DNA of 32,023 bases from positions 1 to 32,023 of the forward strand of contig JACPKL010000003.1 of the NCBI GenBank assembly GCA_016187035.1, read 5' to 3'. The translations under genes and the position numbers were made by a program. Of this stretch, positions 7,577-14,619 are shown piece after piece. Every line of letters starts with the position of its first letter. Position 1 is the stretch's first letter. The stretch comes from Candidatus Daviesbacteria bacterium. GTDB lineage: Bacteria; Patescibacteriota; Microgenomatia; Daviesbacterales; UBA10151. The notes under the pieces were generated by a model, which had not been told where the DNA came from, did not search any database, and was given only the letters and a program-made list of their open reading frames with translations.

Positions 7577-7659
7577 GCCCAGGTGGTGGAATGGCAGACA
7601 CGTAGCGTTCAGGGCGCTATGAGCGCAAGCTCATGGAGGTTCGACTCCTCTCCTGGGCA
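7577..7659 (+). tRNA. tRNA-Leu (anticodon CAG)
   Basis: An 83-nt class II tRNA: acceptor GCCCAGG/CCTGGGC, anticodon stem TAGCG/CGCTA with loop TTCAGGG, long variable arm TGAGCGCAAGCTCA and T-arm GAGGTTCGACTCCTC. No CCA is encoded. A TAAAAT at 7563-7568 may be its -10 box. Confidence 0.93.
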
Positions 7660-7681
7660 CTTGAGCCTATAATATAATAAG

Positions 7682-8005
7682 ATAATAGATCCAGAAGATT
7701 TAACTCATAAATTTGTAGCTGTTTTAAACAATTTAACTAAAAAATTCTCTTTATGGAGATCGTTTATGATTAGGGTAATAGAGGATTTCTATAGGTTGGA
7801 TGTGGTAAGTAAAGCTGTTAAGGATTACCAGCGAAAACCAGCCATGAGTGTTGGCAGGCTTAACTCTTCTGAATTTGATGAGTGACTTAAACAGACAGTC
7901 ACGAAATATAGGTATCCGCTGGTGGTTACAGCTTTTGTGTCTGCAGGCTGGCTGGCATATCAATTTGTTGATAAATTTCTTAAGAGGAAAAATATGATAT
8001 CATAA
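7682..8005 (+). pseudogene. Small membrane-protein gene interrupted by an in-frame UGA
   Basis: The frame from 7682 reads through about 107 codons with protein-like composition, broken only by TGA at 7883-7885. The first part (possible ATG at 7766) is charged; after the stop comes a hydrophobic helix (about PLVVTAFVSAGWLAYQFV) with a basic tail, like a C-terminal membrane anchor. The stop falls between FDE and LKQ; a single change of TGG to TGA would explain it. It ends at TAA 8003-8005, 4 bp before the serpin start. Whether it is dead, split into two peptides, or read through cannot be told from sequence alone. Confidence 0.5.
7968..7998 (+). promoter_or_regulatory. Possible serpin promoter
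   Basis: TTGATA (7968-7973) and TATGAT (7993-7998) with a 19-bp spacer; the -10 box ends 11 bp before the serpin ATG. It lies inside the end of the interrupted upstream frame. Confidence 0.5.
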
Positions 8006-8009
8006 ATTT

Positions 8010-9344
8010 ATGGGTCAAAGAGGACTTGCCGGTAATATTATAATCATAGGAATTTTAGTTATACTAACAGGAGTTGGTGGTTACCTGGTTTTAAATAACA
8101 AATTACTCACCCCAGCTCCAGAACCCACTCCCGCCTCTACACCATCACCAGCTCCTACCTCAACTTCATCTGCTTCAGCTGTACCAGCAGAAAAGCCTAA
8201 AAATATCCCCCAAACCCATAATGCTTTTGGTTTTAATCTGTTTAAGAATTTAAAACAAGAGGAAAGAAATAAAAATTTGTTTATTTCACCCTCAAGCATT
8301 GCCATAGCTTTGTCTATGGTTTTAAACGGAGCTAGCGGGGAAACAAAAAACGCTATCCAAAAAACTTTAAGTTTGAATAATTTAGACATTAATACTGTAA
8401 ATGGAGAAAATCTTAATTTAATAAATATTTCCAAAAAGGGTGACCCTAAAGTAGAATTGTCTATAGCTAATTCTGTCTGGGCCAAGAAAGGCATAAACTT
8501 TAAGCAGGATTTTTTAAGTCTGGTGAAAAATTACTACCAGGCTGAAATTTCAACTTTAGATTTTACTTCTCCTTCTTCTGTTCAAACAATTAACTCCTGG
8601 GTAAGCCAAAATACTAAAGGTAAAATCCCCACCATAGTCCAGTCTATTCCTCCCCAGATGAGGATGTACCTGATCAATGCAGTTTATTTCAAAGGCAGCT
8701 GGAGCGAAGAGTTTGATAAAAAATTAACTGAAGATAGAAACTTTACCCCGGCTGAAGATACGCCTAAAAAACATCCGCTGATGCAGCTTCAAAACAAAGA
8801 TTTACCTTATTTAGAAACAGATACTTTCCAAAGTGTTAATCTATCTTATGGGCAGAATGAGCAAAGCTCTTCTACGAATGAGCAAAGCTCTTCTACGAAT
8901 AAAAGATTAAGCATGTATGTGTTTTTACCTAAAAATTTAGAAAATTTTATTAACAGTTTAAGTATAGACAATTGGAATAAGTGGATGAAACAATACAAAA
9001 TCACTGAAGGCACAATTTTACTGCCAAAGTTTAAAATGGAATATGAAAAAGGATTAATAAATACACTTACCAGCTTAGGCATGGGAATAGCTTTTCAGGA
9101 TAAGGCTGACTTTTCCGGTATTGGTGATGGGTTAAAAATCAGTGAGGTTAAGCATAAAACTTACATTGATGTTAATGAGGAAGGCACAGAAGCTGCCGCA
9201 GTTACCAGTATAGGTATGGGAATTACTGCAATTGGAGCGCCAAAGAAAACTTTCTATATGGAAGTCAACAAACCCTTTTTCTTTGCTATCAGGGATAATC
9301 AAACAGAAGAAATATTATTCATGGGGACTTTGCAAAACCCCTAA
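8010..9344 (+). CDS. Membrane-anchored serpin (serine protease inhibitor family)
   Basis: A 444-residue protein: N-terminal membrane anchor or signal (about residues 9-28), a Pro/Thr/Ser/Ala-rich linker (about 34-62), then a complete serpin fold of about 375 residues. Serpin landmarks are LFISPSSIAIALSMVLNGASGET, YLINAVYFKGSW and the C-terminal NKPFFFAIRD...LFMG signature. The reactive loop has the hinge EEGTEAAAVT, small residues as needed for insertion into the sheet, so it is predicted to be inhibitory. The scissile bond is probably in the MGITAIGA stretch, suggesting an elastase- or subtilisin-like target rather than trypsin. An exact 21-bp tandem duplication at 8856-8897 repeats a NEQSSST loop. 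It probably sits on the outside of the cell, where it could protect against proteases of a host or predator. Confidence 0.92.
   Translation: MGQRGLAGNIIIIGILVILTGVGGYLVLNNKLLTPAPEPTPASTPSPAPTSTSSASAVPAEKPKNIPQTHNAFGFNLFKNLKQEERNKNLFISPSSIAIALSMVLNGASGETKNAIQKTLSLNNLDINTVNGENLNLINISKKGDPKVELSIANSVWAKKGINFKQDFLSLVKNYYQAEISTLDFTSPSSVQTINSWVSQNTKGKIPTIVQSIPPQMRMYLINAVYFKGSWSEEFDKKLTEDRNFTPAEDTPKKHPLMQLQNKDLPYLETDTFQSVNLSYGQNEQSSSTNEQSSSTNKRLSMYVFLPKNLENFINSLSIDNWNKWMKQYKITEGTILLPKFKMEYEKGLINTLTSLGMGIAFQDKADFSGIGDGLKISEVKHKTYIDVNEEGTEAAAVTSIGMGITAIGAPKKTFYMEVNKPFFFAIRDNQTEEILFMGTLQNP
8856..8897. repeat. 21-bp in-frame tandem duplication in the serpin gene
   Basis: Two exact adjacent copies of a 21-bp unit starting AATGAGCAAAGC, giving NEQSSST twice. 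It lies in a loop before a conserved strand and is a multiple of three, so the frame is kept. Confidence 0.85.
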
Positions 9345-9415
9345 TTTATCCCAACCAAGTGTCATTCCAAGTGCAGGTTTAATTCTAACTCTTCTTTGGT
9401 TATAATACAAAAGAC

Positions 9416-9498
9416 GCCGGGGTGGTGAAACGGTATACACGCTACCTTGAGGTGGTAGTGCCCGCAAGGGCGTGGAGGTTCAACTCCTCTTCCCGGCA
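9416..9498 (+). tRNA. tRNA-Leu (anticodon GAG)
   Basis: An 83-nt class II tRNA: acceptor GCCGGGG/TCCCGGC with one wobble pair, anticodon stem CTACC/GGTAG with loop TTGAGGT, long variable arm TGCCCGCAAGGGCG and T-arm GAGGTTCAACTCCTC. A TATAAT box at 9401-9406 lies just upstream. Confidence 0.92.
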
Positions 9499-9594
9499 CA
9501 AACCTTTGTGCGTCAACCTTCGAGGTTGCAGGCTAAATCACAGATTTGGTAAAATACTACCAAAGTTGGCGTCATAGCTCAGGAAGAACGTCTC

Positions 9595-9666
9595 GGGCAC
9601 TTAGCTCAGCGGTAGAGCGCTTCGTTTACATCGAAGAAGTCGTAGGTCCAAATCCTACAGTGCCCA
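9595..9666 (+). tRNA. tRNA-Val (anticodon UAC)
   Basis: A 72-nt cloverleaf: acceptor GGGCACT/AGTGCCC, D-arm with GCTCAGCGGTAGAGC, anticodon stem CTTCG/CGAAG with loop TTTACAT, and T-arm TAGGTCCAAATCCTA. The preceding 26 bp (9569-9594) resemble the 5' part of another tRNA and may be a remnant. Confidence 0.92.
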
Positions 9667-9811
9667 CATCTGGTATAATTCTCGCAGAGAATTAACAGGT
9701 TCTGCGAGCACGAGCTAAAATATATCATTGCGAAGTGCGAAGCAGGTTCTTATAATCGTTCACGATTACATCGTTCACTTCTTGTAACGAAAACGTTATA
9801 ATCTAAATTTA
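9667..9811. promoter_or_regulatory. yvcK upstream region with hairpins and a -10 box
   Basis: It contains CTCGCAGA/TCTGCGAG inverted arms (about 9,681-9,706) soon after tRNA-Val, then inverted TAATCG/CGATTA motifs, and a perfect TATAAT (9797-9802) that ends 9 bp before the yvcK ATG. Transcription would start almost at the ATG. Confidence 0.55.
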
Positions 9812-10834
9812 ATGGCAGATCAAGTTAAAAAATATCCCTTTCAGCAAAAAATAGTTACCCTTGGTGGAGGGACTGGTCATTTTTCCCTGCTTAGGGGACT
9901 GGTGGAACTAAACCAGCCTGACTTTATATCTGCTGTAGTAGGCACATGGGATAGTGGTGGCTCCTCTGGCAGGCTAAGAACAGAACTGGGAATTTTACCC
10001 CCCGGGGATATCAGACAATGTTTATTAGCCTTAATGGAAGATCCTAAACAAAGACAAATAGCCCAGAAACTGTTTGATGACAGGCTGGAAGAAGTGGCAG
10101 GACCGCTTAAAGGCCATAGCTTAGGTAATCTAATTGCTGCCAGGCTGGAGCATATTTATAAAGGGGCTGACAGGGGAACTGAAGCTGAAAGATTGCTTTT
10201 TAGGATCAGGGCCAGGGTATTACCGGTAAGCTTGACTGATTTAAATTTAATAGCCAAACTGGAAGGCGGGGAAGAGATTGAGGGAGAAACTAATATAGAT
10301 TTAAGAGCTGCCAGCAAAACTTATGATCCTAAACATAAAATTATGAGAATTTATTTTGATACTAACGCGGACCCTAATCCTGAGGTTATTAAAGCTATAA
10401 ATGAAGCTGATAAAATTATTTTTTCTGCTGGTGATTTATACACTTCTGTATTACCACATCTCTTAGTTAATGGAGTAAAAGAAGCTATTATGGCAGCCAA
10501 AGGAAAAGTGATTATGATATTAAATTTAATGACTAAGAAAGGGGAAACAGATTCATATAAAGCTTCAGATTATTTTGGCACCTTTTTATCCTATTTAGAG
10601 GATAAAAACAGAATTAATTATATTATTGCTAATACCAATGGATTAGACCCTGAAATTCTAAAAATTTATGAAAAAGAAGGCCAGGAACCTGTAAAAGTAG
10701 ATGAGCAAAATTGCTTAAGTCTTTCCCCTGACACTCAAATAATTAAATCTAAACTAGCTATTTATTATATTAGAGAACATCTATTGCGCCATGATCCCCA
10801 AATTTTAGCTTCAACGATTCTGGAATTAAACTAA
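9812..10834 (+). CDS. yvcK: YvcK/CofD-like family protein (gluconeogenesis factor)
   Basis: A 340-residue, full-length member of the YvcK family. It begins with the nucleotide-binding motif VTLGGGTGHFSLLRGL (about residues 15-30), then TWDSGGSSGRLR and PPGDIRQCLLAL, followed by HSLGNL. YvcK proteins bind UDP-sugars (UDP-GlcNAc in Bacillus) and are needed for cell shape and peptidoglycan synthesis on gluconeogenic carbon sources; they resemble CofD but do not make coenzyme F420. Here it lies upstream of peptidoglycan genes on the same strand, matching that role. The start is set by a TATAAT 9 bp upstream, implying a leaderless mRNA. A weak hairpin (10841-10865) follows. Confidence 0.88.
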   Translation: MADQVKKYPFQQKIVTLGGGTGHFSLLRGLVELNQPDFISAVVGTWDSGGSSGRLRTELGILPPGDIRQCLLALMEDPKQRQIAQKLFDDRLEEVAGPLKGHSLGNLIAARLEHIYKGADRGTEAERLLFRIRARVLPVSLTDLNLIAKLEGGEEIEGETNIDLRAASKTYDPKHKIMRIYFDTNADPNPEVIKAINEADKIIFSAGDLYTSVLPHLLVNGVKEAIMAAKGKVIMILNLMTKKGETDSYKASDYFGTFLSYLEDKNRINYIIANTNGLDPEILKIYEKEGQEPVKVDEQNCLSLSPDTQIIKSKLAIYYIREHLLRHDPQILASTILELN

Positions 10835-10865
10835 GTCTGATTCGGTTTGATCCTGTTTAACCGAA

Positions 10866-10894
10866 TTGACGGGAGTCAGATTAAAAGCTACTAT
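10866..10894 (+). promoter_or_regulatory. Promoter for the gene at 10906
   Basis: TTGACG (10866-10871) and TACTAT (10889-10894) with an ideal 17-bp spacer. The -10 box ends 11 bp before the ATG, so the leader is at most a few bases. It overlaps the 3' arm of the hairpin after yvcK. Confidence 0.65.
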
Positions 10895-10905
10895 CAATCC
10901 GTAAA

Positions 10906-11499
10906 ATGCAGACGGACAATCTCAAGCCATATTCATTGTGGTTAATATCTTCTTGGTTTGGAGCCAGCTTTACTTGTTTAATTTTTGCCATACTTTTTAG
11001 CTTTTATTTATCAAGTCCTAAACTATCCAACCCAATTAACCAGAACTTTAAATCATACGCGGCTTTACCAGAAACAAATTCCCAAGTCTCTGAACAGATA
11101 GAGCGTACAGATGCCCGTCCTAAGATAATTGAAGGATTTTTTAAAAAGTATCACTCACCTTTATCAAGCTTTAGTGAATTATTTGTGGGGGTTGCAGATA
11201 AATATGACTTAAATTACAGATTATTACCTGCCATTGCTATGCAAGAATCAAATGGAGGCAAAAGGGTAATTGCTAATTCCTTTAATCCATTTGGGTTTGG
11301 AATTTATGGCAGTTCAGTTATAAGATTTTCTTCATGGGAAGAATCCATAGAAATGGTAGGCAGGGCATTAAGAGAAAACTATTTAAATATGGGCTTAAAC
11401 ACCCCACAAAAAATTATGACTAAATACACTCCTCCAAGCTTAGCTAAAGGCGGCAGATGGGCTAAAGGTGTTTCTGTATTTATGGAAGAACTGCGCTAA
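10906..11499 (+). CDS. Membrane-anchored lysozyme-like (glucosaminidase-type) protein
   Basis: A 197-residue protein with an N-terminal membrane segment (about residues 12-36), a short linker and a lysozyme-like domain (about 75-197). The likely catalytic Glu114 lies in AIAMQESNGGK, followed by NPFGFGIYG and SSWEESI, a pattern of the glucosaminidase/lysozyme superfamily that cuts glycan strands of peptidoglycan. It is paralogous to the next gene, with the same layout from KYxSPL through RENY. It probably acts on the outer face of the membrane in wall remodelling. The substrate is inferred from fold-level resemblance only. Confidence 0.7.
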   Translation: MQTDNLKPYSLWLISSWFGASFTCLIFAILFSFYLSSPKLSNPINQNFKSYAALPETNSQVSEQIERTDARPKIIEGFFKKYHSPLSSFSELFVGVADKYDLNYRLLPAIAMQESNGGKRVIANSFNPFGFGIYGSSVIRFSSWEESIEMVGRALRENYLNMGLNTPQKIMTKYTPPSLAKGGRWAKGVSVFMEELR

Positions 11500-11516
11500 T
11501 TTAATCCTCTAGTAAT

Positions 11517-11545
11517 TTGACTTTTCTTGCTTAATTTGATAATAT
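11517..11545 (+). promoter_or_regulatory. Promoter for the gene at 11598
   Basis: TTGACT (11517-11522) and TAATAT (11540-11545) with a 17-bp spacer. Predicted transcription starts near 11,552, just ahead of a terminator-like hairpin in the leader. Confidence 0.55.
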
Positions 11546-11555
11546 TAACGGTCTA

Positions 11556-11595
11556 ATTCTGATAACTGCCTCAAAACAGTGTCAGAATTTTTTTT
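11556..11595 (+). terminator. Terminator-like hairpin immediately before a start codon
   Basis: ATTCTGA (11556-11562) pairs with TCAGAAT (11582-11588), with CTG/CAG pairing further in, and T residues run on to 11595. The ATG at 11598 is 2 bp later. It can end the upstream gene, but since the promoter at 11517-11545 lies before it, it could also act as an attenuator of the downstream gene. Confidence 0.65.
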
Positions 11596-11597
11596 GT

Positions 11598-12179
11598 ATG
11601 AGTAAGAAATTCTTTTTACTTCTCATAGTTACTTTAATTTTCCTAACCTCCTTTTCAAGTAAAATCGTAAGGGCAGAGGAAATTGAGGCTAAACAGCTTG
11701 ATCCTAAAGCAAAAATTTTAGCTCAGTATCTAGCAAAATATAACTCTCCTCTGGAAAATCATGCCCAGGACTTTATAGATGCTGCTAAGGAGTATAATTT
11801 GGACTGGAAATTAGTACCTTCAATTGCCGGTGTGGAATCAACTTTTGGTAAGTTTATCCCTGGAGGATACAATGGCTGGGGTTGGGGAGTGTATGGTACT
11901 CAAGCTATTTATTTTAGCTCCTGGAGAGAAGCTATTTTTACTGTTTCCAAAGGTTTAAGAGAAAACTATTATGATAAAGGGCTGACTGATTTGTATTCTA
12001 TTAATAAAGCATACGCTGCTTCACCTTATTGGGCAGGAAAGGTGGATTATTTCATGGGTGACTTAGAGAAATTCACTTCAGAGTTTGAGGGTGAAAAGGT
12101 AAGCTTACCTGAAACTACTCCTAAAATTGCTGCTATTTCAGCTTCTCTCGCCTTGCGAAACAGGCCTGTGTTAAGATAG
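11598..12179 (+). CDS. Secreted lysozyme-like (glucosaminidase-type) protein
   Basis: A 193-residue protein with a classical signal peptide (KK, hydrophobic core 5-20, likely cut after about VRA at 24-26) and a lysozyme-like domain (about 35-165). The putative catalytic Glu80 lies in SIAGVESTFGK, followed by NGWGWGVYG and FSSWREAI. It aligns along its length with the gene at 10906 but is exported by a cleavable signal rather than held in the membrane. Tandem duplication of the gene is likely. The start is directly preceded by a terminator-like hairpin. It probably cleaves peptidoglycan glycan strands; this is inferred from motif resemblance. Confidence 0.7.
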   Translation: MSKKFFLLLIVTLIFLTSFSSKIVRAEEIEAKQLDPKAKILAQYLAKYNSPLENHAQDFIDAAKEYNLDWKLVPSIAGVESTFGKFIPGGYNGWGWGVYGTQAIYFSSWREAIFTVSKGLRENYYDKGLTDLYSINKAYAASPYWAGKVDYFMGDLEKFTSEFEGEKVSLPETTPKIAAISASLALRNRPVLR

Positions 12180-12183
12180 CCTC

Positions 12184-13527
12184 ATGAAAAGTCAATTAGC
12201 AATAACTTTAGGTAAAGCTATCTGCTTTGCCAGCAGATTTTTTAACATTGGTGGCGGTTCAGCAGCTCCTGGTCTATTCGCTTTGCGAATTGATCCTGAG
12301 CTTGTCGAAGGATTAATCAAAAAAATTCCCACAAATGTAGTGATTACAGGTACAAATGGTAAAACAACCACAGCCAGATTAATTGCCCATTTTGCCCGGG
12401 CCCATAATTTAAAAGTCATCAGGAATCATACTGGTTCAAACTTAGAAAGAGGCATAGCTTCTACTTTAATCCAAAATTCGAGGCTACACCTGGAAGGTGT
12501 AAACCTAAACTTTGATCTAGGGATTTGGGAACTGGATGAAGCTGCTTTTAACTTGGTAGCACCTAAGGTCAAACCTGATGTTGTTATTTTTTTAAATGTG
12601 TTTAGGGACCAGCTGGACAGGTATGGGGAAGTGGATAGTGTGGTTAAAAGATGGTGTGAAACTTTAAAAGCTTTACCAAAGACTACCAAGGTTTTAGTTA
12701 ATGGAGATGATTCTAACACAAGTAAACTCGATAAGTGTTTCCCAGGAAAAGTATTAAAATTTGGAGTTAAAGATTATCAGATTTCAGGTGAGAGTATTTC
12801 ACCCAAAAGAGTAAAAAAGAAACTGGATTATGAAGCCAAAGATATAAAACTAAGAAATCTTGCCGGCAGCAGTTTCACCCTCTATACCCCATACTCTATA
12901 CTCCATACTAATTTGCCTTTACCTGGAGTTTACCATATTTATGATGCTGTAGCTGCATTAGCTTGCTCCTCCATTCTTTTTTCTGATACACCAATACACC
13001 GTTACACCAACACTCTTAAAACCTTCACTCTTAAAACCTTTTCCCCAGCTTTTGGCAGGGTAGAAAAGTTTACGTTCAAACCCCAGGGGTTAAATACGTT
13101 CAAACCCCAGGATAATTACATATTTTTAATTAAAAATCCTGCAGGAACAACCCAGGTATTTGAAACAATTGCTCCCCAACTTAAAAGCAGTGACAGGCTG
13201 CTACTGGCTCTAAATGATAATTTAGCTGATGGCACAGATGTATCCTGGATCTGGGATGCCCAGTTTGAAAAACTACCAACTACTAACTACCAACTACTAA
13301 CTACTTGCTCTGGTACCAGAGCATACGATCTGGCTAACCGGTTAAAATATGCAGAGTTTGATCCAAAAACAATTAATACTGAACCTAATCTGGAAAAGGC
13401 TTTTAAGCAGGCTAGAAAGGATCTAAAAGGCAGGTTATTTATCTTACCTACTTATACAGCTATGCTAGAACTACAAAAAATACTGGTAAAAATGGGTATT
13501 AAAAAGCATTACTGGGCATCGGATTAA
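12184..13527 (+). CDS. murT: MurT, Mur-ligase-type subunit of lipid II isoglutaminyl synthase
   Basis: With GatD it amidates D-isoglutamate of lipid II, using ATP and ammonia from glutamine. The 447 residues show the MurT N-terminus (GGGSAAPG...ALRIDPEL), the ATP loop TGTNGKTTTARL (55-66), FLNVFRDQLDRYGE and a C-terminal DUF1727 domain (from about 300). The Cys4 zinc ribbon usual in Gram-positive MurT is missing: no CxxC pair exists. Non-conserved loops carry tandem repeats at 13011-13040 (15 bp x2), 13071-13111 (17 bp twice) and 13272-13299 (14 bp x2), and a dispersed-repeat core lies at about 12,292-12,311. It starts 4 bp after the upstream gene, and gatD follows 16 bp later with a clear Shine-Dalgarno sequence. 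Confidence 0.88.
   Translation: MKSQLAITLGKAICFASRFFNIGGGSAAPGLFALRIDPELVEGLIKKIPTNVVITGTNGKTTTARLIAHFARAHNLKVIRNHTGSNLERGIASTLIQNSRLHLEGVNLNFDLGIWELDEAAFNLVAPKVKPDVVIFLNVFRDQLDRYGEVDSVVKRWCETLKALPKTTKVLVNGDDSNTSKLDKCFPGKVLKFGVKDYQISGESISPKRVKKKLDYEAKDIKLRNLAGSSFTLYTPYSILHTNLPLPGVYHIYDAVAALACSSILFSDTPIHRYTNTLKTFTLKTFSPAFGRVEKFTFKPQGLNTFKPQDNYIFLIKNPAGTTQVFETIAPQLKSSDRLLLALNDNLADGTDVSWIWDAQFEKLPTTNYQLLTTCSGTRAYDLANRLKYAEFDPKTINTEPNLEKAFKQARKDLKGRLFILPTYTAMLELQKILVKMGIKKHYWASD
13011..13299. repeat. Three short exact duplications within murT
   Basis: CACTCTTAAAACCTT occurs at 13011-13025 and 13026-13040. TACGTTCAAACCCCAGG occurs at 13071-13087 and 13095-13111. ACTACCAACTACTA occurs at 13272-13285 and 13286-13299. 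Unit sizes of 14 and 17 are not multiples of three, yet the frame stays open overall. All encode Thr/Lys/Pro/Leu-rich loops. Confidence 0.85.
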
Positions 13528-13543
13528 CAAAGGGGAAAACATT

Positions 13544-14260
13544 ATGAAGCTCACAATTGGTTATTTATATGGGGATTTAATGAATATATATGGGGATACA
13601 GGTAATATCATTGCTTTGAAAAAACGGGCGCAGTGGCGTGGCATCAAAGTAAAAGTTCAGCTTATCACTCTTAAATCTAAAATCTTAAATCTTAAATCTG
13701 ATCTCTACTTTTTTGGAGGAGGACAGGATCAGCAACAAGAGCTGGTGGCTAAAGACTTAAAAATAAAAGCTAAAATCATTAAATCAGAGGTAGAAAGGGG
13801 AGTACCATTGCTTTCTATTTGTGGTGGTTATCAGCTATTAGGAGCTTATTACAAACCCTATAAAGGCCCAAAGCTTCCTGGAGTTGGGTTATTTCCAATT
13901 TTTACAGAGGCCTCCTCTGACAGGATGATTGGAAATATTGTAATTGAATCAATGTTTGGCAAATTAGTTGGATTTGAAAATCACTCAGGTAAAACTTACC
14001 TTAAAAAAGAAGCTTTACCTTTAGGAATGGTTATAAAAGGATTTGGTAATAATGGGACTGATAAAACAGAAGGCTGTATTTATAAACATGCTGTTGGTTG
14101 TTATATGCACGGGGCTCTCCTGCCTAAAAACCCCAAACTAGCAGACTGGTTAATCAGGAAAGCCCTGGAAGTTAAGTATAAAAAGCAGATTGAACTAAAA
14201 CCTTTGGATGATACTTTAGAGCTCCAAGTTCACCACAAAGCTATCCAAAAATTTAGCTAA
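13544..14260 (+). CDS. gatD: GatD, glutaminase subunit of lipid II isoglutaminyl synthase
   Basis: A class I (CobB/CobQ-like) glutamine amidotransferase of 238 residues that releases ammonia for MurT. The nucleophile Cys93 lies in SICGGYQLLG and the catalytic His189 in CYMHGALLP, close to the positions known for GatD (Cys94, His189 in Staphylococcus aureus). The early YGDLMNIYGDTGNI motif is typical. Start choice is backed by AAAGGGG 8 bp upstream, one of the few clear Shine-Dalgarno sequences here, suggesting translation from a murT-gatD mRNA. An AAATCTT-type repeat at 13670-13699 encodes a LKSKILNLKS loop. Together with MurT it is expected at the membrane acting on lipid II. Confidence 0.9.
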   Translation: MKLTIGYLYGDLMNIYGDTGNIIALKKRAQWRGIKVKVQLITLKSKILNLKSDLYFFGGGQDQQQELVAKDLKIKAKIIKSEVERGVPLLSICGGYQLLGAYYKPYKGPKLPGVGLFPIFTEASSDRMIGNIVIESMFGKLVGFENHSGKTYLKKEALPLGMVIKGFGNNGTDKTEGCIYKHAVGCYMHGALLPKNPKLADWLIRKALEVKYKKQIELKPLDDTLELQVHHKAIQKFS

Positions 14261-14287
14261 AACTATGTACAACCCGTCCTATAGTTT

Positions 14288-14429
14288 GTGCCAATCTACA
14301 GATCGGCTCGAGAATATTTTAGCAAAAACTTCTAGCCTTTGCATTTGGTATCGTCAAGGAAAAGGGGTTAAAGGGGAAAAGGAATCCTTCGACTTCAGTT
14401 CGACTTCGCTCACTGCAGGCGTGTCGCTT
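14288..14429 (+). repeat. Long dispersed repeat, left copy (inverted relative to 28,805-28,945)
   Basis: 142 bp starting GTGCCAATCTACAGATCGG and ending GCAGGCGTGTCGCTT. It matches the reverse complement of 28,805-28,945 in the bases I compared, except for one extra A at about 14,356-14,357. It includes TTCGACTTCAGTTCGACTTC, related to the repeats at 1-48. It has no credible coding capacity. It lies 27 bp after gatD. Confidence 0.9.
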
Positions 14430-14496
14430 TGGCCCACCTCTCCCATCCGCGGGCAACAATGGACTCCCATAAATAGTTATTGATATTTTAAAAGTA

Positions 14497-14602
14497 TAAT
14501 GGATTACCATAATTAGCTTGTTGTAGCAATCTAATCATCATAATGGACCATTATGGGTACCATTAATGGATCCATTGTTATCCATAATGGGTAAATAATG
14601 GC
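14497..14602. promoter_or_regulatory. Cluster of CCAT/ATGG palindromes
   Basis: Overlapping palindromes include CATAATGGACCATTATG (14539-14555), CCATTAATGG (14560-14569), ATGGATCCAT (14566-14575) and CCATAATGG (14582-14590, imperfect), with a further ATAATGG...CCATAAT at 14497-14514. The repeated core and tight spacing suggest an array of protein-binding sites. No gene starts immediately next to it on the plus strand. Confidence 0.5.
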
Positions 14603-14619
14603 AAATATCAAAAAAGGTA

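Noticed and set aside
7751-7963. 70-residue minus-strand frame opposite the interrupted ORF
   Set aside because: The plus-strand frame has a clearer protein-like pattern (charged part plus membrane anchor) and no family features were seen on the minus strand.
8081-8494. 137-residue minus-strand frame within the serpin gene
   Set aside because: A shadow of the serpin coding sequence; serpin motifs in the plus frame are unmistakable.
9569-9594. Another tRNA before tRNA-Val
   Set aside because: The piece resembles a tRNA D-arm but has no anticodon arm or 3' half; at most a remnant.
14265-14483. 72-residue plus-strand frame after gatD
   Set aside because: It is mostly translation of the 142-bp repeat; the same peptide (GKGVKGEKESFDFSSTSL) appears in a frame at the other copy, so it reflects the repeat and not a gene.
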